Of a stretch of DNA of 64,000 bases, positions 20,469-32,897 are shown piece by piece. The notes under the pieces were generated by a model, which was given only the letters and a program-made list of their open reading frames with translations, had not been told where the DNA came from and searched no databases. The translations under genes were made by a program, and so were the position numbers. This DNA is from Chloranthus sessilifolius (taxonomy: Eukaryota; Streptophyta; Magnoliopsida; Chloranthales; Chloranthaceae). How positions within the stretch are numbered: position 1 is the stretch's first letter; each line of letters begins with the position of its first letter. The stretch spans positions 150,144,060 through 150,208,059 of the forward strand of contig CM037586.1 in the NCBI GenBank assembly GCA_021018995.1, given 5' to 3'.

Positions 20469-22049
20469 GACCTCTTAGGATGTCCCATCACCACCAAAAA
20501 AGAGCATTGAAAATACGATTTGGAAGCTTTGGCCCTACCAATGGTAGCGTGTGGGTTACCCAACTTGACTAACATACCAACACGAGGGCACCACAGATTT
20601 TATCCGCCCAAATATATTTTTTGTGAATACTTGGACGTGGCTAATCGAGCGAGGTAGTTTCCGTCACGTTTTGTTTCTATTTAATCCTACTTCAGAACTC
20701 CATTTTCTCCTCTCAGTTTCTTGCTTTCTCCTTCGTTTCCAATTTTTTTAGGCAAAATTAGAGAAACCTTTTTATCTTTTTATTTATTATTTATTTTTTT
20801 TATCAAGGCAAAATTATTTATTATTATTGTTACTTGTTAGATACTCCAGATACCATTTTGCAGAATCCAAAAATTGTGGGAGAGATTATCCTGAGAGGTC
20901 CTAATCGAGAAGAAGTTGCCACAAATAATCAGCATTCTATCTTAGTTGGATGGCAATTTCAATACGAAGGCTTCCTCTCGATCTGAAACCGGTAAGATAT
21001 GTATGAATAGAGCCCCTAAGCGTCGATCTATTTCTAAACTCATTAGAAAAGAGAAGCTTGAATTTATTAGTCTTAATGAACAAATTCGTTTGATAAGTTG
21101 AGGCTGGATATTGCTTGAGGGTTATGGGTGTTAGAAAAATAATAGGAACAGAAATTCCAAAATGATTAATTGGGCAAGAGAAATTAGACTCGAGGCACGT
21201 TGTCATTATCTTTAAAACGCTATTCGCTCACTACTCGAGTAAATTCTTAAGTTTGTAAAAGAGTTCCAGTAAGACATTTCCAAGATACAACAAGCTCAAT
21301 CTCTTGGATACAATCCGTTACTTTGCAATAATAAAGGATCGTCCCAGAAAACTCAATCCGATAAAGTACCGACAAAAATAAAAAAGCAAGGGATTTCTCA
21401 AATCTATATACAAAGAATTCGATGGATTACAGAGTATCCAAATCTATGTCCTAAGGCCTCTTTATATAGAATTTTCAATATGACTGTTGGATCAACAGTC
21501 ATATTTTGGACGGCTTAGATCTTTCAAAGATCTCAACCGCTTCATCCAACGACTGTATAAAAGGTTGCATCTTTTCAAATTTAAATTCGAATAGTTGCAC
21601 ACCTTTATAAGCGATTATGAAACGATTAGGTTCAACGGTCGACATTTGGCCAATCCGTTTGGCCTAATATAATTGATTTGACCCACTGATTAGTGACCCA
21701 TTAGGCCCGAGCCGACCTATGAATAATTTGACCGTTGGATCTACTTAGTCAAAAAGTCAAACCTCTCCTTACGATACGCCTAAAGTGTCAATACGCCTAA
21801 ACGTCAATCGCCATGTGCGCACGAACGCAGCGGCTCGCCGCTAGACGCACTCGTCTCTTCTTCTTATCAAACAAGGTATTATATATAGCATAGATACTTT
21901 TTATATTTACCAATGTGAGACTATTTATTTGCATATAAAACTTGAAAACATCTATTGTCTAAAGCCTAACCTAAAAACTAATAAATCAAAATAAAATTTA
22001 ATTTTTTTTTAATTATTAAAATATTTATTATATTAGTAATAAATATAAC
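20469..22049. other. Intergenic stretch upstream of the oxygenase gene
   Basis: No gene recognised. The stretch holds a near-perfect hairpin TATGACTGTTGGATCAACAG TCATA at about 21479-21503, with a second small palindrome GATCTTTCAAAGATC at about 21527. A TATA-like TTTATATAGAA at 21461 and the layout of 21230-21880 resemble an old LTR fragment, but no partner or termini are visible. Confidence 0.4.
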
Positions 22050-23193
22050 AATGGGTACCACTAAAATGGGAGGCTGTGGGTTCTATAACAATATATCCAT
22101 TGGTTCTTTCGTTTTGAGAAGCTTTTCCAAAGTCATAAGCTCATTCATGGAAAACCGTGTAGAGATTTGGAGAGATTTGGGAAACCTGCATGTATATGCA
22201 TGGTTCTAAGTTATTGGTTGACAGAAGTTGTATGTGGAGATATTTGGAGAATTTATCACAACAAATACAAGCATAGGGGATATTAATACTATTATTAGAT
22301 TCCGAAATGAGAAGATTGGAGGCAATGGGGTACCTTCTCGAATCCTCAATCTAAGGTAATAAAGCCATCGCTAGCTTCGATCTCACTAATCTAAAATTCA
22401 TAGGTCGCACCTTCTCTTGGTGTAATAGATCTAGAATGATAGGAGCGAGCAATATGCCCACATCGGTTGTGTATCTAGCCTTTTGGGCTATATATAAAGT
22501 TGGGACAATTCTTACCTTTTAAGTTGGTTTTGTGAGATTTGATTTAGGCCCATAAAATTTTACAAAGAGAATCTTTGATGGATTGAATAGGGTAATGATT
22601 AAATTCTCATTGGATTAACTCATTCTCGAACAATAGGGTCAACTATTTACCTGCTTTGAAATTCTGATCACTCTCCAATGGGATGGAAATTATTAACTCT
22701 CCGAATATTAAGACTACGTATAAGTATTTCCCTCCTTCAAAAACGAAGAGAGATTTTGAGATGTTGTGAAAAAGGCATGAAAAAAGGAGTTTGTGGATAA
22801 TATGATGGTCATATCTAGTGTCTCAAAAACTTGAGGTTAAGATGATGATAAAAAAAATGAAACATTGAATAATTTGGGAAGGTACAAAATTTAGTTAAGA
22901 GTATAGAAGAGGAACTTTCAAGAATCCAAATGTTGACACAGACAGATTCCCTTTAACCTTAGTTGTCCAGTCAGGAAATTAATGCTCTTAAAAATTTCAG
23001 TAGGGCATTAAACTTAGAAGAGGAGTTTATGCGAAGCAAATCTAAAGTTCGGTGGCTTAAATTTTGGAGGCATGAACACCAAATTTTTTCATGCCTTCAT
23101 TGCGTCCAAAATATCAAGAAACAACAATTATAGTTTAAACATGGATGATGGGTCAGTTACTAGTGAGCCAGGTTAGATCGGAAAAATGCGGAA
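22050..23193 (+). mobile_element. LINE copy 1, endonuclease-to-RT spacer part
   Basis: A decayed reading frame gives FDLTNLKFIGRTFSWCNRS (about 22376-22432), matching the C-terminal part of the APE-type endonuclease of plant L1 LINEs (L-x-F-x-G-x-x-F-T-W-x-N). From about 22590 the DNA aligns with LINE copy 2 (49539 onward), which proves it is a repeat. Many stops. The copy is cut at about 23193 by the insertion that follows and resumes at 28512. Confidence 0.75.
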
Positions 23194-23424
23194 AAAATCA
23201 TAGCCCATGACTATCGTTTTCCCAAAAAACGACAGTTTTAAACCGTCGAGGGAGCCGTCGTAAAAAAGGCTGTAGTATTTTTCAATGACATATTTAAAGT
23301 TGTTTATTTCATAAAAAATAACGACTGTCTTCGTCTGTCGATCACCAACAACGATTTTGTGCTGTCGTTTTTACACGTAGCATTAAAAAAAAATAAGCAC
23401 ACACTATTTTTTTACGACCCATTA

Positions 23425-23536
23425 TGACTGTCGTTTTTCTCTTATACAACGACGGTCATAAATGATGACGGTTTTCGACTGTCGTTTTTCTCTTATACAA
23501 CGACGGTCATAAATGATGACGGTTTTCGACTATCAT
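23425..23536. repeat. 56 bp tandem duplication with CGACRGTC motifs
   Basis: GACTGTCGTTTTTCTCTTAT ACAACGACGGTCATAAATGA TGACGGTTTTC occurs twice in a row. The motifs ACGACGGT and ACTGTCGT are complementary, as in transposon subterminal repeats. Confidence 0.85.
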
Positions 23537-24979
23537 TTTTATATATATTTTTTCAAAAAAAATGATACATTAATTTGGAAAATCGAAATATATATCTTTC
23601 AAAAATTCTAAGCATCACTCAAACCTAAATATATATATTTTTTTTCACCCTCCCACTCTGATGTCCAACTCTCTATTATTCTTTATACCTAAATGTGCTT
23701 TAAGTCCCTATGAACTCAATTGAATAGCACCACTAATTATAAACCCGCAAATAAATAAAAATGTAGCATCTTCTAGTTCCCAAAACCAAGCATCCAATAC
23801 AACATTAAGAAACTCAAATTTCAAACACTTAATCAGCTCGAATCTAGCTACAAGTTACTTGAGAGAGAGAAAAAAATATATATATATATCCCTTCCAAGG
23901 GATTTGTTTGATAATCATTAACGGTAATTTTGGTATGCAACTAAGTCTGCAATCTCCTCTGTAAAAGAAACAAAATGGTGCATATATAATAATCAAAAGT
24001 CAATACTAATTCAAATATGGTTCTAGATTCTGAAGAATTCTTTATAACCATCTCAGTTGTGGATGAATTTTTAACTCGAAATTGAATGAGAATCTTATAT
24101 ATTACCAACAGGGATGAATTTGAAAATTTAGCCCAAATATAATTTAACAAGCCATATATAGCAGGACTTCCTTTTTGTATTTTATACAAAGCAGGAATAA
24201 CAAAATACAAAATCAAGTAGAGAAGGCTATGTTGGGTATTGGAATAAACTCAGTGAGTCCACTCGGCTTCAGTGTGCAGTATTCATGTGAAAACCAAACT
24301 GTTTATATTTGCACTTTACAAAACGACGCTTATCAAGGTTGTCTCACTAGTCAATGTTCCAGGTCAAAACTTGACCCCATCAAGCTAACTAAGCTTTAAG
24401 GCAAATTTCCATATCTGACCAAGGACCACTAAATCTTGCACAAAGATATATTTCTAGAGGTTGACTTTTTGAGTGATTCTAGTTCCCAGTGAAAGGTAAC
24501 TTAAAACCTCACAAGTCAGAGTTCAAATATTCCAAAATCCGATTTAGAGTGATCAAGACCTTCCGTGCAAGGTAACTTAAATTTGCAGCAGTTTAATTTT
24601 ACACACTGGCCCGATCAAATCAGTCTGAGTGTTTGGGCTATAACTTTGAATTTACTTAATGAAAATTTACATATTATATACTGTTGGAAAGCTGAGAAAG
24701 TCCTCTAAAATTTTACTTCATATACCAATATCTACAAATCAATGGTATGATCAGCATTTATAGATCTCAGGGCAGGTGTCTACCCTGAAATCTGTTGAAT
24801 GTGATTAGTCAAGGTGCATGACATAGATCCGCTTTGGAATTTGTGTAGGGTTACTACTATGTATTTTGGGCTGCAATTTGGTATGTAAGTCATCAGCTTC
24901 CCTATCTATGACAGAAATCCGTTTTTCTTGCAAACATGATCTAGGGCCATTAGACCCATGATCCACACATATGCAGAAA

Positions 24980-25122
24980 CACTACAAAAATAAGGTGTTT
25001 CAGTGGCATGTGCTGTTAAGGGTCGTAGCAACAATTTTTGGTAGCGACATGACTAATAATAGCAGTTTTTTATTAATAGCAGCAGTTTTTGGCTGCCGGT
25101 AATAGCCTTATTTTTTGTAGTG
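24980..25122. mobile_element. CACTA-derived MITE 1 (143 bp)
   Basis: Termini CACTACAAAAATAAGG and CCTTATTTTTTGTAGTG, core with GCAGTTTTTGGCTGCC, flanked by AAA on both sides (3 bp TSD). It belongs to the same family as 29468, 31442, 31680 and 32477. Confidence 0.85.
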
Positions 25123-25739
25123 AAAAGTCAAACATTTAAACAAACATCCAATATATTTATGATCAAAGAGATGCATTTCATCAAAACTTAACAATTTTGG
25201 CATTTTCACAAGTTTCTAAAAAAACTAGGCTCAACTATGACCAAAATCTCATACCACACATATGCGGACATTCCAATATAAAATGGTGCATTTCCTTCTT
25301 AGAGTGGAATTTGGCAATTCCTTGCATCCACACCAATGGAACATACGGATCAACAAAACAATAAACAACAGATCTCTCAAATTCAACCCATGTTCTACAA
25401 ATAAGCAATCAACATGCAGCTCAATATTGATGCAAAGATGAGGGATGTATATGATAAGTATAAATTGAAGGGTTAATGGGCTAACACCGATTTCAATAGA
25501 TTATATCTATTGAAGATGATCTTTCACCATCAAAAGCTGAAATGTACATATTTCAGGGGCCCTGACATTTGTAAATGTTAGAATTTGGCATCTAATAGCC
25601 TATAATAGATATTATATTTTTCTTTAACAAGATAAAGACAGTGATGGGAGTAGGTTTCTAAACTAAAACACAAGACATATTTTATAAAGAACTCTATATA
25701 TAACTATCTTGATCACAATAATAAAGAAAAGCAAATTAC

Positions 25740-25991
25740 TTTTCTTGTTCTTATATGCTTCAAAGCAGTATCAAGCTGATATCCAGTGGTTACAGCTCTT
25801 TGAGGCTCAACTTTTCATGGTCTTCTCCCATATAATGCCTGTAAACATTGAAAAAAAAGCTACCTAAAATGGCATTCAGTCAATAAAAATAAATAATACT
25901 AGTACTTAAAGGTATGCAATCAATACCTTTGGCTTCTTTGTAAACCCTCAAGCTTAGCCTTAAGTTTGTTGTATTCTAGGTTCCAGTTTCC
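25740..25991 (-). pseudogene. AP1/FUL-like MADS-box K-domain exons (two exons, 1-nt deletion)
   Basis: Exon 25927-25991 encodes GNWNLEYNKLKAKLEGLQRS followed by Q. It splices (GT...AG, 88 bp intron) in phase to 25740-25838, HYMGEDHEKLSLKEL, then out of frame YQLDTALKHIRTRK. The text is that of K-domain helices 1 and 2 of SQUAMOSA-clade (AP1/FUL) MADS transcription factors. The second exon is 99 bp instead of the family's 100, a one-base loss that puts TAA after KEL. Donor (AAAA|GTAATT) and acceptors are kept. The MADS domain and later exons were not found nearby. The fragment sits inside an insertion within a LINE, so capture by a transposon is the simplest reading. Confidence 0.85.
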
Positions 25992-28511
25992 CTACATAGT
26001 TCAACTAATTATAGAAATGGAAATCAGTTCAGACATAAAAAGGGTACAAATTTCCAAGTATTTTTCCTTCCCTTAGTACCCAATAGATGTTTACCCTAAA
26101 TGAATAATAATAAACTGAAAAATGGCAATGGTATTCTTCCTAAGCTCTTCTAAAGAAAAGACAATTGAACAAAGTGCTTTAGTTCTCTGTTATCTTGAAG
26201 TCGGTAGCAATAGTGTTAAAAACCTTCATAAATTTGATGAATCTGTGCGCTTCCAGTGAACGGGATGATTTCTCTTTTCTTAATAAAACAAAAAAATATC
26301 AGTACAAACGAACATATCTTGCATTGATCTCGATGGTTGATGGTTGAAATCTGCCTAAACGTTACCACCGTTTCGAGTGCTCTACCGGTTTGCTTTAAGG
26401 AAGAAAAAAAAAGTGGGTTTAGGTGAGTGGGTGAGGTTGTAGTTGCAGTGGGTGATGGGCAAGATAAAGATGGGGCATTTGATATGCTAAAATTGGGTTC
26501 TCGAGAGGGTAGGAGGATAGAAAGAGGTTTTTGCCTTTGGTGAAACTCCCGCTGATTTAAGTTTAAGAATGAGTATTTTGCTCTCATGTGCACTTTAGTA
26601 AATGGGTTTGTCTATGAAGGGTCAACGGATTGGGTCCGGTCAAATTTTTTGTGGCCCAACAGAAAAATGGCATTTACCGACCTGATCCAACAACATATTG
26701 CACTCAATTCCAGCAGACAAGAAATCCCGACCGTCCCAGCACCCAATCTAAAAATGCAACCTGTTCTGATGAGAAAACCCCCCATAGTTTCCATTTTGTT
26801 TATATAAAATTGGGTCGCATCGACCTAATTTTTGCTTAACCTGAGTTCTTAGTTGACCAAAACTGAAGGTTGAGTCGGATGTCTCATTCCCGACCCAAAC
26901 TGGAGGGTCAAGTTTACATGCCCGACCCAGTAATATACATTATATATATATATGGAAAAGGATTCCATCCTCCAAGAGCCCTCGAAGAATGCGTTTGAAG
27001 TCAAATTTCATAGTATTTGTGCAATCGAATGTGGAGATATCATGCCCTAAATTTAATTTCCACAACGAGAGCTAAGTTCATCATGGAATCAAAAGATTGT
27101 ACTTAACTATGGCAAGGATTGAGTCTCAGGCATGTGTTTTCAGGTACAGGTGTTGTGCTAACTTCATCTAAAACACTAAAGTCCCTCACCAGTTGCTACT
27201 GTCATCCTCAATCTTTTCCTCTCCTACCTACTCTAGCCCTTCCAAACCATTATGCCTTTCAACGTAATTTTTATTTTATTTTATTTTTGTTTTTGTTTTT
27301 CAATGTAATTTATGCCTGTCTGATTTTTGTATTCAATCTCTCTTCTTTACACAAATAAGAAAACGTGAGTTTTCATTGTCCAAAATCTATCTTGCAAAGT
27401 CTGAAACAAATCAGCCCTCACTATATTGTGCCCTTTAATCGCTATCAAAACTAAACTACCTAAATCTCATATCAAAAGATTCAATTTCTCTACCACATAT
27501 TTACACCGGGCAATATATCCGAATTTCATGAGTTTTAAGGAACCCGGAAGAAATCGAAAGTTATTTTAAATCGGACGACCAGGAAATCATCAAATTCAGA
27601 TTTTGCACAAAATATTAACTGAAGATAAAACACTAGAGTTCCGTCTGAAAACCATGAGGGTATCTAAATTGAAACTCGACTCAGTTGAGTTTCAAGTAAA
27701 CTTGGTGAGCGACTCATTTTTTCAAACCTCACGAGTAACTAGACCTATAGTTCATTAAATTGGAACAATAATATTTCATGAAATTGGAATTAGTAGAAGC
27801 AACACAATTTAAAGCAAAGAAAGAGGAAACCAATTGAGGTAGGTCTTCAATCAGGATTGCAATTTCAATCAAACAAAGCCCTAATATTATTAAATAAATA
27901 AAATATAAAAATTAACAAATAGAAGAGGGTTACTTCATTCGCTCTTTTATAGAAATCTCTAGTTGCTTGATTCACGGTTGGTGGCTAGGATTCACAGCTC
28001 CGATTGAGGCAGGGAGGGAGATTAGGGCATTGGCATCCTTTAAATACTTGAGTAACCGTCGATGCTCACTCCTTCTCTCAATTGAAAACCATTGATTCTT
28101 TCTAATCGAGAAACTGCAAACCGCAGATCCTAGTAGTACAAAGCAACCCAAAAAAAATAAAATAGAAACCCTAACCTTTGGAAAAATATGGTTGGAGATT
28201 CATTCTTGCAGATATAATCGATGACTACAGGATTCGTAATAGAGGAAGAAAGAAAGGAGAGAGGACCTTAGGGTTTTGAATTAGGTTTTAGCTATTGTTT
28301 CACTCACTTTTTTAGTAGTTATAGGAGAAGTGTTTTAAAAGGACAAGTTTACCCTCCTAAAAAATTTATAATTACCCACCTATCCTTTTCTTCAAAAATC
28401 ACAGTTATAAGGTACTAAACGACTGCTTTAGGCAGTTGATTAGTTTACGAGTGTTTTTAGCAGTGGTTTTTTTCATAATGCTAATGTTATTTTTTTCACA
28501 TTTTCACGTAG
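25992..28511. other. Right part of the 5.3 kb insertion, no recognised gene
   Basis: It contains short open frames without family features. The stretch at about 26600-26940 is rich in GACCCGACC/GGGTC motifs, similar to the hAT-like repeat at 32898-33332. No exon of the MADS gene upstream of the K domain was recognised. Confidence 0.4.
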
Positions 28512-29656
28512 TCGCTGTTACGAATTATGAGGATATTTTTACATTGGCTTCAGATGCGAGTTGCTTTCCACAAATCCGATTCAAGAATCGTTTATTTGAT
28601 GATCAGAGGTCAGTGCTCTCTAAAGATATCACTACAGATGAGGAGATTAAGAATACTATATTCAGCCCCAAAAAGAAAAGCTAGCGCCAGGTCCTGATAG
28701 CTTCCCTCGGAGTTTTTCACTACTTTCTAGGATCTAATTGCACGTGACATCATTGCCGTTGTGAGTAATATTTTTAAAAGTAGTCGTATGCTTAAATCAA
28801 TTATTCTATGCTTACCAAGTTAATTCCTAAAGAATCGGGCTGATTCATTGGTTAAGTATTGGCCAATAGCATTGTATAATTTTCTATACAAGGTTATTAT
28901 GAAAATCTTTTCCGATAGATTGGCATTTGTGCTCCCTTCTCTAGTGTCTCCTAATCAATCCGCATTCATCAAAGGGAGGAGAATTACTGAGAATATAGTC
29001 CTAGCCCATGAACTACTCTGGAATTTTGACTCGATTAGGAAGGAGATAAGAATTTGTGCAAAAATTCATCTTAAAAAAGCTTATGATCAAGTTAATTGGA
29101 ACCTTATTGTGGAAATTTTAGACCAAATTAGGTTGGGAATGCATATCTTCTCCTTCATTTTCTGCGCTTATCAATGGCTCTTCCAATGATTACTTTCGAT
29201 CTAGATGTGGTCTCTGTCAAGGAGACCCATTATCCTCTCTGTTGTTCACCCTTGTTATGGAAAGTTTTACATGTATGATTGATGAGTACATTTTACAAAG
29301 GTTTACTTCGTACTTTTAGTGTGGAGAGTTGTCCTTCCATTTCACACCTCAGTTTTGCAAATGCTTTGCTTTTATTTTTTGATGACTCTTTGCATTTGGC
29401 TTGGAGAATAAAAAACTTTCTTGAGGAGTTCTTTGAGGTTCCTAGTTCGCAAGCAAACAAAAATAATCACTACAAAAAATAAGACTATTAGCGGCAGTTT
29501 TGGCAGCCAAAAACTGCCGCTATTAATAAAAAAACTTGAAGTAGCAATCGGACTATTAGTGGCCATTTTTGGCTATTGCTGAAACACCTTATTTTTGTAG
29601 TGAAAGCAAGCTATCTTTAGTGTTAGTTGTTTGCATGCTTGTTCTATTTGTGATAT
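28512..29656 (+). pseudogene. LINE copy 1 reverse transcriptase
   Basis: After the insertion the LINE resumes. The frame pieces YEDIFTLASDASCFPQIRFK, SLVSPNQSAFIKGRRITENI and KAYDQVNWN are the L1-type RT fingers/palm signature (P-x-Q-x-A-F-[IV]-x-G-R-x-I-x-[ED]-N). SIVTLVMESFT-like and ADALLLFFDD-like remnants follow. Numerous stops and frameshifts. It is interrupted at 29468-29602 by a MITE and cut at 29656 by a solo LTR. It aligns with copy 2 at 50340-50498 and 51345-52250. Confidence 0.88.
29468..29602. mobile_element. CACTA-derived MITE 2 (135 bp)
   Basis: CACTACAAAAAATAAGACTA ... ACACCTTATTTTTGTAGTG with the core TTAGCGGCAGTTTTGGCAGC CAAAAACTGCCGCTA. LINE copy 2 shows the empty site (ACAAAAGTAAAGCAAGC near 52175). 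The TSD would be AAA with one change on the left. Confidence 0.9.
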
Positions 29657-30030
29657 TGTTATGACCCGGGTTTTAGTTGACCATATTTAATGATGATAGA
29701 TTTAAGAATCACCAATTTAGTACTTGTGTGCACACCGTAACATGACCCCCTCAATTTAATTTAGAAATTTCTATATATGATTCAGGTACACTAAAATAGA
29801 AGTTGAATCTCAAGAGTCCTACTACTATAAAACAACTAAGGCAAGTAATTTAATTTTATTATTTATGAGATTTGATTTAGTAAGCAATTAAAATCCTAAA
29901 ATGACTTTTGCTCTTTTAAGCAAAGTCAACTTGCCTAGTTAGACTCTTCCTCTAATTAACTCTGCTATATATTTAGCGAACTTAGAGAGTTTAGAAATTC
30001 TATTTCATTCTCTCTCACAGCCGTCTCTCC

Positions 30031-30062
<32 letters not shown>

Positions 30063-31441
30063 TTTGTTCTCTCTTCTCTGCAAGAGCACAAACACCGTGC
30101 ACCACCTCTATCGCGTAAATGAAATTGGCAACCAAGTCGTCTTATCTGGAGACTACACCGATCTATCATAAGAAAAGAGTTATCGTGAAAGGAATTGGAA
30201 AAATTGTCGCTCGAATCCAATCTTCGTCAAACCAAATCACCGCGAGAATCGTTTCACGCTTCAACAGGTGGGTGCCTCTAAATCCATATTAAATTATTCA
30301 GTTATTTATTAAAAGAAAATCCTAATTTTTCTCCCAATTTTTACTAAATTCGAGCCTTAAAAATATAAAAATTCAACCCAAAATCGATAGGATAATTTGG
30401 CAAAACTCTTCATCATACAACCTCGGTATTTTGATCATAACTTTTTACTACGAACTCGGATTGACATGATTCTTATGACATTGGAAATAAAAAAATATGA
30501 TTTACAATTTTAGGTGAAATAATAATTTCAGGAATTCGACGTTTCAAAGGTCAAAATTGAGCTGTAAGTTGAGATAAGCTTTAGATGATCAAAGGTTGCA
30601 CGAATTTGACGTTATTTTCTGAAATCTTGGGCTATTTTATGCTCAACTTATCTCCAAACCTGTAAATCACTAAAATTATATAAAATCCATTAAATAGCTT
30701 TCATCGGACAATCATCTATAAGTTTAAGTGATCAAATATTAATGTTTTTAATACTTGTCATTCATTACCTCTCTTAAGGCTTCTACAACCCTTGAATGGA
30801 CTCGTACTCCCCTTTAAGATCCGAAACACGTCTGATTATTATACCAATCAATCACCATGTTTCATAGACACAACTAACCTCAATAAAGTATATTTTCGAC
30901 TCAATCACGAAATACATGTGGTTAAATATTTTTTATTCTCTGTTTTACTTCAATGTTTCATGTGTTATGCTCTATATTAATTTTCTTCAAATTTTTGAAA
31001 TGCTTAGGGTACATATTATAGTTTTTTTCTTATATATGTTCATCATCATCATCATATGACATCCATTATGTAGGAAATCATGATAGGGCATATACATGAT
31101 AAGTTAAGAATTAAGACATGACACATGGTATAAGCCTTCGTCACGATGAAGTTTTTTTCACAATCACATGAAACTTGGAATGTTGGCATCTATGTATAGA
31201 TACAACTCTTCTATGATAGTATGGGATACCACATGAAGTACATCCAAGTTATTACGGAACCCGCCCATTTGAAAGCATGAATTAGTGAAGCCTATTGCAT
31301 CGTGACCCATTTTAATTAAGTTTTAAGTAAAGATAATAAATGAATATATTAAAATATGACATATTATTGAATGAGGATGGCGATACGTAGTGTTCATTAA
31401 AATAATGAAATAAGGACAGCAATACGTAGCGCCCATTGAAA

Positions 31442-31591
31442 CACTATAAAAAATAAACTATTAACGGCAACCAAAAACTGCCGCTATTAATAAAAAATTG
31501 TTGCTAATACCCTTGCCGCTAAGTTTTTTTGTTAACAGCGGCAGTTTTTTTATAGAAAAAGCTACCGCAAATAGTCTTATTTTTTGTAGTG
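31442..31591. mobile_element. CACTA-derived MITE 3 (150 bp)
   Basis: CACTATAAAAAATAAACTAT ... TCTTATTTTTTGTAGTG, with AAA on both sides. Inverted AACTGCCGCTATTAA and GCGGCAGTTTTT cores. It is nested in solo LTR B. Confidence 0.85.
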
Positions 31592-31679
31592 AAATAATGA
31601 AATGGGGACACCCATGCTAGAAACAGGAGAATCGAGGTGGGAACCTAAGTCCAGAATCGGACAATATTACACTACAAAA

Positions 31680-31822
31680 ATAAGGAGTTTCAGTGGAACT
31701 TACTATTAAGGCATTTTTTAGTAGTGACGGGACTAATAGCGGCAGTTTTTGATAGCGACAGGATTAACAGTAATAATTTTTTATTAAAAAAACTGCCGCT
31801 AATAGTCTTATTTTTTGTAGTG
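31680..31822. mobile_element. CACTA-derived MITE 4 (143 bp)
   Basis: CACTACAAAAATAAGGAGTT ... CTTATTTTTTGTAGTG with TTAGCGGCAG/CTGCCGCTAA core motifs. It sits 88 bp after MITE 3 in the same LTR. The flank ATATT is seen on both sides (with one extra A on the left). Confidence 0.85.
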
Positions 31823-31847
31823 ATATTGTGGCATCTAGGTCGTCATA

Positions 31848-32476
31848 AATGCTCTTTATTTTTCTGATGGCAGCCTTCCAAGAAATATTTGGGGCTACAT
31901 TTCATTTTTGAATCCCTCAAACACACTCATTGTATACCCCTTACTGAAAAAATCATTCAACGTTTTGAGAGTTGGAAGGGGTATTTTCTCTATTAGGCGG
32001 GGATAATGAAACTCATCAAGTTGGTTCGACACTTGCTTCACATTTATTGGTCTTTTGTTTTTTTAATTCCGCAAAAGATGTTGAAAACTATTGAGTCTAT
32101 TTTTTCAAATTTCCTCTGGGATGGATTTTCATAAGGAAGATTTATGTCTCCGATTTCATGGAATCAAATTTGTAAGCTTAAGGATGAAGGTGGATTAGGG
32201 ATAAAAAAATTCAAACGGTAGAATGATGTTGCCCTTATAAAATGTTTTTGGATTTTGGTTAATAACCCGAACTCACTCTGGGCAAGTTGGATTTGAGCCA
32301 AGTATGTTGGGACCATTGACATTTGGTCTTGTTGTCTCTTGAAAAGTCATTCATGGGCGTGAAAAGGAATTATGAGAATTAGAGACATTGCATCAAAGAA
32401 CATCACATTTGTCATTGGAAATGGAGATAGAGCAAGGTTCCGTAAAGATCCTTAGGTGGATGATCTTCCTTTATGT
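31848..32476 (+). pseudogene. LINE copy 1, region after RT
   Basis: Aligns with LINE copy 2 at 52255-52300 and 58147-58710. Pieces such as LIKLVRHLLHIYWSF, SWAWKGIMRIRDIASKNITF and GNGDRARFRKDP match the region between RT and the C-terminal zinc domain of plant LINEs. Stops throughout. It ends where MITE 5 begins. Confidence 0.8.
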
Positions 32477-32611
32477 CTATTAGCGGCAGGCAAAAACTGC
32501 CGCTAATACCCTACCGTTAATAGTCTTAATAGCCTTTAATAGTTTTTTTTGTTAATAGCGGCAATTTTTTACTCCAAAAACCTGCCGCTAATAGTCTCAT
32601 TTTTTGTAGTG
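32477..32611. mobile_element. CACTA-derived MITE 5, left end missing
   Basis: It starts within CTATTAGCGGCAGGCAAAAA without the CACTACAAAAA terminus and ends normally in CTCATTTTTTGTAGTG. The core TTAGCGGCAG...CTGCCGCTAATA is shared with MITEs 1-4. Confidence 0.75.
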
Positions 32612-32897
32612 ATGGGTCACCAAATTTTATACATGTTACCCTTATCAGTTGATCAATTGACATAATCTAATTAATCAAAGGACATTTTGTGCCTCAATGT
32701 TGACAATTGCCCATATGCTATTTCGCTGCCTATTTGAAGGCTCTGTCAGTGTTTAAGTTGTTCAATGGCACAATCTTTGGGCTGCATGACCCAAACTCGT
32801 GCATTGAAACACGAACTCCAAGGTAAGTCTTCATCTGTCGGATCAATAGTATCGATTATACAGGCTACACAAGGTACATTTGGAATATATGTTATTC

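Larger units (their letters stand above)
23194..28511. mobile_element. 5.3 kb unclassified insertion in LINE copy 1, carrying MADS exons
   Basis: LINE copy 2 is continuous at 50330-50345, whereas copy 1 is split here (GATCGGAAAAATGCGG ... GTAGTCGCTGTTACG). The left end has subterminal repeats of ACGACAGTTTTAAACCGTCG type and a 56 bp tandem repeat. The right end has CTGCTTTAGGCAG and AAAACACTCG-type motifs on the minus strand. This suggests a DNA transposon of CACTA or Mutator kind, but clear termini and TSD are not seen. Inside are a MITE (24980-25122) and AP1/FUL-like MADS exons (25740-25991). The rest has no recognisable coding sequence. Confidence 0.55.
29657..31847 (+). mobile_element. 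Solo LTR B (chromovirus), inserted in LINE copy 1
   Basis: TGTTATGACCCGGG (29657) to GGTCGTCATA (31847; the terminal CA is mutated to TA). The central part is the reverse complement of element 2's LTR (for example TCACCATGTTTCATAGACAC). Flanks GATAT and AATGC both fit one ancestral AATAC, which is what uninterrupted LINE copy 2 has at that spot. A TATA-like CTATATAT is near 29965, then a C/CT run (30021-30062). The donor-like CAACAG|GTGGGT is at 30268, 611 bp from the start. It contains MITEs 3 and 4. Confidence 0.82.

Noticed and set aside
30005-30220. 71-codon frame with Arg-Glu repeats
   Set aside because: It is a product of the CT/GA run in the leader of solo LTR B.
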